Positions 41,700 through 64,000 of a DNA stretch of 64,000 nucleotides are shown here, piece by piece. Every line of letters begins with the position of its first letter. The first letter of the stretch is position 1. Below the pieces are notes generated by a model. The model did no database searches. It saw nothing but the letters and a program-made list of their open reading frames with translations, and had not been told where the DNA came from. The position numbers were made by a program, and so were the translations under genes. This stretch comes from Escarpia spicata (taxonomy: Eukaryota > Annelida > Polychaeta > Sabellida > Siboglinidae): positions 61,111,326 through 61,175,325 of the forward strand of contig OZ023210.1 of assembly GCA_963995525.1 (NCBI GenBank), given 5' to 3'.

Positions 41700-44600
41700 A
41701 TATAATTATATATATATATATGCCATGTTACTGAAACGTTTTTATGACAAAGGCACATCTGCGTGAACAAAATAACAACATGTGAAAAGATATCTTCTTC
41801 TTCCTCTTCATCTTTGTCCCACTTTTATGTGGGGTCGATGTATGATGACATTCGCCTCCATGTCGCTCGGTCGTACACTTCCTCCCCCGACAGTCCCTGA
41901 GATCTGCCCTCACACTGTCCAACCACCTCCTCTTCGGCCTTCCTCTCCTTCTCTTCCCTTGCACTTTCATTCCCATCGCTCTCCTTCCTACATAATCCTC
42001 CTCTCTTCTCATCACGTGTCCATACCATCTCAATCTACTTTCTTGGACTTTCTTTGATATTTCCCCCACTTTCGTTTTCCCTCTGATTCTTTCATTTCTT
42101 ATCTTGTCAATCTTTGTGGCTCCGCATATCCATCGTAGCATTCGCATTTCTGCGACATCCAACTTCTTTTCCTGTGTCTTCTTTGCCGCCCATGTCTCCG
42201 CCCCGTACATCAGTGCTGGCCTTACCATTGTCCTGTACACTTTTCCCGTGATCTTCACGTTCATTCTTCTGTCACACAGCACTCCATATACTCTCTTCCA
42301 GTTCTTCCACCCGCTCTGCACGCTATGAGTGACTTCCGCATCCAATTCTCCATCATCCGCCAATGTCGATCCTAGATATTTGAATGTCTTCACTCTCTTC
42401 ACTGTCTCGCCCTGTAACCGGATCTCTAGGTCATTGTTTTCGTTGCACCTCAGGCTTCTTTCTACTAATCTTTAGTCCTCGCTCTTCCATTACACTTCTC
42501 CATTCCTCGAGCTTCCTTTCCACCTTCTCTCTTCTGGTACTGCACGCCACGATGTCGTCTGCAAACAGCATACACCAGGGGGGGGGCTGTTCTTTGATGC
42601 CCCGGCCCAACACATCCATAATCAAGTCAAACAGGTAAAGACTCAGTGAGGACCCCTGGTGCAGCCCCACTCTAACGGTGGTCTTGCCTGTCAGTCCTAC
42701 ACTGCTCTTGACTTACGTCCTTGCGTCTTTATATGTGTCTTTTACAAGACGTACATACTTTTCAGGCACACCCTGCTCCCGCATACACCTCCAAACCTCC
42801 TGTCGTGGCACTCTATCGTATGCCTTCTCTAAATCAATGAAGACCATGTGCAGTTCCTTCTGCATCTCCCGGTGTTTAGCCATCAACTGCCTTGCTGCAA
42901 ATATGGCGTCCGTTGTTCCTCTGCCCGGCATAAAACCGAACTGCTCCTCACCTATGCTTGTCTCTTCCCTCAGCCTTCTGTCAATTACCCTTTCCCAAAC
43001 CTTCATGGTGTGCGACATCAACTTGATGCCTCTGTAACTGCCACATTCCTGGATGTCTCCTTTCTCCTTGAAAATAGGCACGATGACACTGTCTCTCCAT
43101 TCCTCTGGCATTTTCTCTTGTACGGATATCTTCTGCATCAGATCCCATAACATATCGACCCCCTCTTCTCCCAAACTCTTCCAGACCTCCACTGGAATTC
43201 CGTCTGGTCCCATCGCCTTCCCAGTTTTCATTCTTTTCAGTGCCACCTCTACTTCCTCCCTGATAATTCCTGGTGTTAAGCCTTCATTTGGCACTCCATC
43301 GTCAATGACTGCCCTCGGGTTCTCTACGTTTAGCAGATTATCGAAATATCCTTTCCACCGATCCTTGATCTTATCCTGTTCCCATAGAACCACTCCTTGT
43401 CCATCCTTTATCTGTCTTAACTGTGTGAAATCTTTGGTCGATTTGTCGCGAGCCTTTGCTATTCTATATATCTTTCTTTCTCCCTCCGGTGTTCCCAGCT
43501 CCCCATACACCTCGTCCATTGTCTGTGTCTTTGATCTTGCTACTTCTTTCTTTGCCTCTTTGTTTGCCTGCTGGTAGCTGTCTCTGTCTTCATGCTTTCC
43601 TGATGTTTCCCACTTCTTCTTAGCCTCTTTCTTAGCTCTTATCGCATCCTTCACCTCATCATTCCACCACCATGTCTCCTTGTCCCCAGGGGGTTTCTTT
43701 CCTGTTGCCATGCCCAGCACTTCCTTTCCCGCTCTCAATATCACCTTGCTGTTCTCCTCCCACCATTCCTGTACGTTTTCCAACAATCTCCTTTCCTCCA
43801 ACACTTTCTCCCTAAACTGCGTCTTTGAGCCCTCTTCTTTCAATCTCCACCACTTGATCTTCGGTGTCACCTGCTCTGGTCTTCTTTTCTTACTACACTT
43901 AATCTCCCAGTCCATCACCAGTACTTTGTGTTGTGCCGCCACACTTTCCCCGTTTATGACCTTGCAGTTTTTAGCTTCTTTCAGATGGGATCTTCTACAC
44001 ATTAGGAAATCTATTTGACTTTCTCTTCCTCCACTCCTGTAGGTCACCAACTGGCCCGCTCTCTTCTCGAAGAAAGTATTCCCTATCGCCAAATCAAATG
44101 CCATCGCAAAGCCGACTACCCTTTCGCCTTCCTCGTTCCTCTCTCCTACTCCCCAGCCACCGTGTATCCTCTCAATCTCTACTCATTCCCACGTGACCGT
44201 TTAGGTCTCCGCCTACAATCACCCTTTCTCCCTCTGGTATCGATCTGAGCTCTTGATCCATCTGTCTCCAGAAGGTTTCCTTCTCCACTTGGGGGGCGTA
44301 CGCGCATATGATGTTAACCACCGTCTCACCTAAGCCTAGTTTGACACTCATCAATCGATCGTTCCTTCTGCTCACACTCACTAGGCTATCCTTAAGTTCT
44401 TTGTGTAGCACTACCCCCACCCCATTTTGCCTTCGCTCATCTGTTCCACTATATAGCAACTTGCAGTTTCCTCCCAACTCTCTCGCTTTGTCTCCCTTCC
44501 ACCGAGTCTCCTGCACACACAGCACTCCCACCTTCCTCCTCTCCATCAGATCCGCCAACTACCTTCCTCGTCCACATTCAACGTCTCCACTCTCATCCGG

Positions 44601-45180
44601 ACTAACCTCTTTAACCAGGACCGCCCAAGGCCCGGTAGCCCTTGTCCATTTTCACAGAGGTCAGGCGAGTCCTCTGCGCGTCGCTTACAGTGTAAAGATA
44701 TCGGTAAGATGAAAACAATTTCATACTTTTCCAGGTCAGTTTCCTCGAGATCTAAGAACTGTGTGACCGTTATAATGGCTGCGTTGTTCACCAATAGATC
44801 TATTGGTACCATATATTCGACGGCTATCTTTGTTGCGGCCCAGTCGGCCAAGTCGCCATAAGCCGTGCGGATATCAGGATTCTGAAACAACTTTTAAGTT
44901 TTTAACATGGACCGCATACTAAATGTCTGAGATCAGAAGTTGAAATATTTGATGAAGGCACATCATGTGTATGCTGCATGTACCTATCATCTGTACATAC
45001 TGTCATTATGGACAGGAGTTGCAGTGGCGGGAGCGAATATGACTGGAGAGATGACTACAACGATACGTACATTAGCCAAAGAACGAGCTACTCTGAAGGC
45101 AGTCACGATGCCGTTTATTGCTTTTCTTGAGCCCGAACCGTGCATTTAGAACTGCGTCATTCTTGAATGTAACAATAATA
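41700..45180 (-). pseudogene. Inverted DCXR fragment: intron 1 end, exon 3, intron 3; split by an RTE-like element
   Basis: Minus-strand order: 45180-44890 matches the 3' part of intron 1 of copy B2 (31310-31530). Exon 3 at 44881-44727 is complete, with a good acceptor (TTGTTTCAG), an open frame (RTAYGDLADWAATKIAVEYM, DLLVNNAAIITVTQF) and the GTATGA donor. Intron 3 runs to 44690 and resumes at 41794-41700 beyond the inserted retrotransposon. Exon 2 with its intron is missing, so intron 1 runs directly into the acceptor of exon 3. Exon 1 and exons 4-7 are not present nearby. It is a non-functional remnant in opposite orientation to all other copies. Confidence 0.85.
41795..44689 (-). mobile_element. 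RTE-like LINE, near full length, with target-site duplication
   Basis: Flanked by GTGAAAAGATATC (41782-41794) and GTGTAAAGATATC (44690-44702), a 13-base target duplication with one mismatch. The endonuclease (44558-44172) has VGVLCVQETRWKGDK and GDLNGHVG. The long frame (44104-42713, 463 codons) has GNTFFEKRAGQLVTYRSGGR, MGPDGIPVEVWKSLG, FKEKGDIQECGSYRGIKLM, GFMPGRGTTDAIF and FIDLEKAYDRVPR. A third frame (42670-42431) has GLHQGSSLSLYLF and LFADDIVACST. The last (42402-41795) has YGAETWA and the RRRGRPKRRW tail. Only three or so frameshifts split a roughly 2.9 kb element, so the insertion is comparatively recent. Confidence 0.9.
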
Positions 45181-46113
45181 GGGTGGAACGAAGTCGATCC
45201 TGGTTGTCTAATTAAGATCCAACACGATGGGTAGGCTATTTGGACATTTGTAGGCGTGGTGCCTACCTTCCTTGACAGTTTGTGTAACTAGCTGTGCAGC
45301 TAATGAATGCTGCATGACAAATTTACCCATAATTGATCATCTGACCAATGGTCATCACGCAGTGGAGCTTGTATGCACACCGGTTATTATGCTCCGCAAT
45401 GTTGAGTTGTTTCCAGATGAACTTCTGTCCGTCTTTCCTGTCACGATGTTGTCTTAAGTTGGTCATGTCCATTTTTTTACTTGTGTGGTATAACTCCAGT
45501 ATGTTACAGCACTGATCTGTTTGTCTGGCTGGCATGGATACCAGCAAGGTCTATCGTTGCTGCACGGCTATCCCTCTTCCCCTCGCCAGACTTCGCTGGT
45601 CATCATATTGCGCATGAATACTTGCTGCATGGATTACAAGTAATGTCTTGCAGACTTAGTATAACGTAAAGAATGACCTGCAGTAGGGTTGTATCTCTGA
45701 TATAGTTTCAAGATGGAAACACCAGTTTCACATGAACGACGTCTAAGTCTGGATCGCCGTCAACATATTTTGCTAATGCCATTGATTTCGCCCATTGGAT
45801 CAACATCTCGCTCCTTCAAACCCGATCCAGCCATCGGGTGATCTATGCTCCCAAGAGAACATATCTAAATGTTAAAGGCACCCGATCTTTATTATCGCTT
45901 ACATTTTTATCATAGTTTGTTTCCCGTACGTCGTTGCACTTCATTAGTTCAGTGTCGTTAGGAAAAGTGTTAACATCGATTTGACTGAGCGTAAACATAT
46001 AAATTGGAGTGTAGTGCCTGTAAACAATATGAAAGTGGCATCACACAGGCCGTCTCCGCGTGCGTTTTCCGGGTTTGTCCTCCAGATGTCAGGCTCTGGC
46101 TTTTGTTTAGATA

Positions 46114-46157
<44 letters not shown>

Positions 46158-46619
46158 TCATATTTCATTATGATTATCATCCATGGGTTTGCCGGCAGAT
46201 GTCAGGTTGTGTCATTTGTTTAGATATATTCACATTTTGTCATATGAATACATCTTTTTAATCTTTATGAATATATCTATTCTACTTCGAAAACATACAT
46301 TAAAAAAACTGCATCATTCCAGACCACGAGTGTCTTGATGATAAGAACACCAACGGCGTTTGCCACTGTATGTCTAGTAATGCCGTAGAACCTAGGGATG
46401 TCTGCGTAAATACCAGGTATCAGTGGTATTTAACATGGGTGTAAATGGGAAACATTGATTCCGTGTTTTGAGTGACTTCCCTAATTTTTGTTGTTGTATA
46501 CTTTTGATATGTTTTATAGGTACCTTCAATGTAATGTTGCAATGTGTTCCATGTGAAACCATCAAAGTCCTGGACCATAAAAAGGACAACTTATTGCATG
46601 ATATGACCTATCATGTTAT
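45181..46619. other. Repeat-derived sequence without a gene
   Basis: Bases 45290-45440 match 30470-30640 of intron 1 in direct orientation. A (TA)n run at 46118-46153 is flanked by a short direct repeat (GATGTCAGG ... TTTGTTTAGATATA at 46085 and 46198). The rest shows nothing. Confidence 0.4.
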
Positions 46620-47045
46620 TTTAGTAGTAGGCACAGCGTAGACTTGAGAGACGATCCTGACGAGCCCTTTTTGTAAATTTGGCAGCGTCCGCTATGGCTT
46701 TGGAATGCGATTTGGGAGGGACAGTCCCTCCCACCACCAGAACAAATGAAGCAAGATGAGATTGGTGTAGCTGCTTGGTCTTTCCACCGCATCCTCTTCT
46801 CAGCCGCATGTTGGTGTTTCTTTTCGTCAGCCCGACCAGTGCCTCTGTATACTAAGCAGTACGATTTTCAACCACTGTCTCCCAATCATCACATCTGATG
46901 CCACAGACCTTCATGTCGCACTTACAGACGTCCTTGAATCCGAGGGCTAGGTTTTGGCAAGCGGCCGCCAACCGTGCTTCGTACGTGGACCAACCAGCGG
47001 AGACGTTTGTGGCTCAGCAGTGAGTACATTCTGGGGATCCTAGTT
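46620..47045 (-). mobile_element. Non-LTR retrotransposon C-terminal fragment (copy 2)
   Basis: Parallel to 22385-22700 with more decay (CTCTGTATACTAAGCAGTACG, GACGTCCTTGAATC). It forms the left end of the segmental duplication that includes the promoter block of copy C. Confidence 0.65.
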
Positions 47046-47915
<870 letters not shown>

Positions 47916-50245
47916 TTTTAACAGGATTTAACAATATATTTAACAACATTGCCATCCAGAAAATTAAGTATATATGGCAGGTGGACAAGGAAGCCTTTTG
48001 GCTTATCGAGAGTCCAATACTTTTTTTATCAACGTGTATCCCGCCCTTTTAAGGGATGTGTCGATTTCATGTTTAAACATATTCACGCTACTAGCACCAA
48101 CACAGTCAGGAGATAATCTGTTCCATATATTTAAAATCCTTTGTGAGGATGAAAATTTTCTTATATATAATCTACACTGCTCCTTTACCAATGTAACTTC
48201 ATGTCATCTAGTCCTTCTATCTTTCTTAACTGAGCAAAAATGTTTCTATCAATATTTTGATAACCTTTCAATATTTTAAACACTTCTATCTGATCTCCTC
48301 TCAATCTACTGGTCTTTAGTGTTGTTAAACCACATTCTTTTATGCGTATTTCGTAACTAAGATCCTTCAGTTTTTATATGATTTTAGTTGCTCTCCTCTG
48401 TACTCTTTCTAGCATATATATGTCCTTCCTGCGATGTGGCCTCCACGCTTGAATACAATCCACTCCAGGTGATTCATTATCCTTCATAGCCCTTATTTTC
48501 TTAGCTACCATTTCCGGGGTTACAATTAATTGTCCTAAATAGTCTGATTTCGCCCCTCGAATTTAGCTCCTGGTACTCGCAGTGAACTAATATCCTGGTA
48601 AACACCGAACTAAAATAGCCATTTAGGTCGTCTGCCATTAAGAATCCCTCTGATATCGTATTTCTAGCACTATCCTCTAGAAAACCGACCATATCCTGAA
48701 CTTTCTGTCTGCTCCAAACATATGCATAAAACTTCTTGCTGACTTATTTTATATTACAAGCTAGTTTTTGTTCGTAGCTTCTCTTCGAATTTCAGCTACT
48801 GGTTTAATGCTTCTTTATAAATGTTGTAGTCATCGTCATTTCCAGTACGTATATTTCTATTGCATATGACCATGGTTAAAATCTCCAATAATAATACAGT
48901 CCCTTTGTTAACTTCCCTTTTATCTCATTATCTTCTATGCTTATGTTTGGACTTCGATAAACTAACCCCATCGTTAAGGTTAAGTTTCCCGTAACTATGT
49001 TACACCAAGCATAGCCTGTTAGTCCAATTCAGCATATGATACATCAGTGGTAGCCCATGATTCGGTTATACCTATTATGTGAGGGTCAGTATCTTCTACA
49101 TAATGTTTAGTTCACTTCTTTAGTTTACCATGCTCTTTGCGTTTAAACAAACACATTTATATCCTGATTCAGAACTGTTCCAGGCTGTAATTTTTTGATT
49201 TATTTCTGGTGTCTTTTTCTATGCCTTCAATTTCAGGTTTCTCTGTGAACCCCCCCCCCTGCGAATCTACATTAAAATAGATGCAGCCTGTCCCACTGTC
49301 AACATGTTGCAGCAGGTTCTCTGAGAAAACTGCTGCTCCTTTCCACTTAGATGGAGGCCATCTCTCGGGTACATATCTTCCCTCCCAACAAAGTATCCCC
49401 ACAAATCTGTGAATCCCACCCTCTCTTCATTACAAAGCTGCTCAACTAGTGCGTTGATCCTCTTGCAGTTTCTATATATTAGCCCCCTTCCTCCCATTAC
49501 TGGCAAAATTATTGACTTGCCGCTTGCAAGGCGCCATATCAGAATTTATTTAATGTATAGTAACCTAATTAGCTACTTAAAATAGTTTAGTTAACTATGT
49601 TTACACTGTTCACTGTGTCTATGTAGGCTTTAAGAGGACTGTTTACTTATCACAAATGTTACACTTTACGTAAGATTGCCTTGTTTATTTAGGTTACAGT
49701 TGTTTGTTATAGTCACAGCTGACTAACTATCCTATCACAAATGCTAACGTTACATGGTAGTGACCTAAATTAAATTAAATCAATTATTTTACGCCAGACT
49801 GCCTTATTTATTTAGGTTATACGGCGCCCTAGCGAATACGTGGGACACTAGAGCGCTACACAAACAAACTTAGGTCGCCCGTTTATCGTACATGCTTAAT
49901 TTTAACAACACTGCTACCTACTCAAAGTGCCTAGTAGGTACTGGCTTACACATATATTATTTGTAGTAATTTTATGTGTGTTATTTTATCACCTATATAT
50001 CTTACCACATAATAAGGTTTGTTAAATCTTATTTACAAACTAATCGTAGGCTAAATTACCCTATAATCACTCTCTAGACTAGTGTTCTAAATTATGTTAT
50101 CTAACTAACTTTAAGCACAACTGCTACTCAATATATGTTTACTGCTACTTTGTGAATGATATTAAGGCAAGAATAATACATATCAATCAGTAATTCAACT
50201 CGTTTATCAACTTTTGCACCACCAATTTCTACAATCTATCTCCGC
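47916..50245 (-). mobile_element. CR1-like LINE with esterase-like ORF1 region, internally deleted
   Basis: Inserted in the upstream block of copy C; AGGAT may be duplicated at both ends. On the minus strand the 5' part (about 50245-49530) is non-coding. Then frames 49506-49169 carry CKRINALVEQLCNEERVGFT, DLWGYFVGREDMYPRDGLHL and SG, the C-terminal part of the SGNH-esterase-type domain found in ORF1 of CR1 elements (DGLHLS). Linker sequence follows (49000-48480, DDLNGYFSSVF near 48640). The C-terminal end of the polymerase frame (48191-48000, VKEQCRLYIRKFS, NIWNRLSPDCVGASS) and the 3' end close the element. Most of the reverse transcriptase is deleted. Confidence 0.8.
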
Positions 50246-50629
50246 CAAAGACAAAGGATGTGGGAGTTGGGAGGTTTGTCCCAAATATTGGAGGGGAGAG
50301 AGGTTGGCATTGGCATTAGTATAGTTGGGAGATAGCGTTGATAGGAGTTAGGAGGTGGACTATCATAACTGACGGGAGACTATCCCCCATATCAGGTGGG
50401 TGGTGAGTGCGTCAGACGTCAACAACTCACCCCTATGTCGAGTCATCGACTGAACCGTGACAGGACAACCGAGTTAGAGGTAACGCGTTGGGTCGGATCA
50501 CGAGGTCAACTTGAGTGCAACAGAGTGTTTAATCGGGTTAGTCAAGCTGTTAAACGCGTACTCGTACAGAGGGATAGTTAAAGTTATTACGATAGACGGG
50601 AACATTTGCCGTGTCGTCTTAAGAAAGAC
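50246..50629 (+). promoter_or_regulatory. Shared upstream block of DCXR copy C
   Basis: Aligned with 23935-24299 and 27955-28347. The CR1 insertion lies immediately at its 5' edge, so any control element further upstream is now more than 2 kb away. Confidence 0.45.
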
Positions 50630-63234
<12,605 letters not shown>

Positions 63235-64000
63235 GTAAGACAACAAACTCCCGACGTATAACACATTTCTTAGTAAATAACATATGGATTTAAGTATGTC
63301 TGTTATTAACTTATTATTATCGAACTCCACTCGTCGATGTCAGGATCCAGGATGCTGGAAGGAAGGAGTTTTGGTAGAACGGTAGAAATTACTTCGCGTC
63401 AGATGGTTGGTGGATGGCTGAGTAACTTGAATGTAAATTCTTTGACACCACCTAGCGGATAATTACGGTTACAGCTAAAAACGTTTCCGTCCAAATAATA
63501 GTCACCACTAGTCTGTGAGGAAAGACGTGGGGGTGCTAACGGGATGTTATGGAAGGAAATAACAGAACGAGTGATTCAACAACATTATACTTGAATCTCA
63601 CCCCCTTGCAGGAAACAAGGGGAAGAACAGATTTCCGTCACATAACGAAACTACTGCAAAAATATAGTCGTCCAGTCAAACCCGTAGAACCGGTATTGTT
63701 ACGTGGACGCCTGTGATTGGTCCACGTGGAATCACGTGACCATTTTTGGTTGACGACACTACGTTGTAACCATAGTAGGTATTCCAACAAGCCGTGAAAA
63801 GTTCCCCTCACCACTTCGTCACAAGTCAGTAGCAATTTATTTCAATAATAAAACGACAGTGTTTTATTGACAGTTCTTCCATTTTTTTAACCGTACCATT
63901 TGCGAAGATGTCTAACCATTTCAACTGCGTGGAATAATGGACATGGAGACATGCGGTAGAACCGTTGTACAGGGCCAACTTGTTGACGGCGAACTTACGG
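63235..64000. other. Intron 5 of copy C to the window edge
   Basis: Begins with a GTAAGA donor and resembles the start of intron 5 of copy B2 for about 80 bases. No exon 6 (IRVNNVNPG block) is present in the window. Confidence 0.5.

Noticed and set aside
44172..44558. A host 'craniofacial development protein 2-like' gene
   Set aside because: That database name is commonly given to RTE endonucleases; the context is a complete RTE-like LINE with a target-site duplication.
41782..44702. Treating DCXR exon 3 and the LINE start (44890-44546) as one fusion protein because they share an open frame
   Set aside because: The intron donor GTATGA and the target duplication show that the join is an insertion into intron 3; the shared frame is accidental.

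Overview
The window reads as nuclear DNA of an invertebrate animal. Genes have short exons, GT-AG introns and long introns. Simple-sequence tracts are abundant, several hundred bases long in places. Many non-LTR retrotransposons (CR1-like, RTE-like and others), a Penelope-like element and tRNA-derived SINEs are present. The mixture suits a marine lophotrochozoan, most likely a mollusc, but I cannot fix the species. There is no sign of prokaryotic organisation.

The only recognisable host gene family is a head-to-tail array of short-chain dehydrogenase/reductase genes. They most resemble dicarbonyl/L-xylulose reductase (DCXR, about 244 aa). Copy A enters at the left edge as its last exon only (1-76). 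A truncated pseudogene (copy B1) lies at 24300-27011. One complete seven-exon gene (copy B2) lies at 28348-37348 and encodes 246 aa with every splice site and catalytic residue in place. An inverted fragment (about 41700-45180) holds one intact exon and is split by an RTE-like retrotransposon. Copy C starts at 50630 and runs off the right edge after exon 5; its reading frame is open but the catalytic tyrosine codon has become leucine. Three further first exons (4404, 4753, 9638) stand without a downstream gene. Several first exons share the same upstream block.

Left part, 1-15500: the end of copy A, a LINE endonuclease fragment, two inverted copies of an unidentified dispersed repeat (1855-3320 and 13180-14900), a CR1-like LINE in two pieces around a 1.6 kb imperfect palindrome (5810-7460), SINEs, a Penelope-like element (10641-11870), LINE tails and a hairpin-forming tandem repeat (14905-15290).

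15510-22230: a decayed virus-like element with inverted terminal repeats. Its minus strand carries a compact overlapping cluster of the type found beside F54H12.2-like proteins in many invertebrate genomes: an adenain-like cysteine protease, a major-capsid-like protein, a basic minor-capsid-like protein, a penton-like protein, a small membrane protein, two conserved proteins of unknown role and an NTPase with a Walker A motif. Most genes are frameshifted, stopped or truncated. No DNA polymerase or integrase was found. A second, more decayed protease end sits at its right side.

22385-64000: the DCXR array with its intronic repeats. Intron 1 of copy C holds a C2H2 zinc-finger pseudogene, a LINE interrupted by a 4.7 kb element with long terminal inverted repeats (52760-57470), and a second inverted-repeat element (58370-59990). 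The DCXR genes probably evolved by repeated unequal exchange between repeat-rich introns, which left partial copies, orphan exons and one inverted piece.
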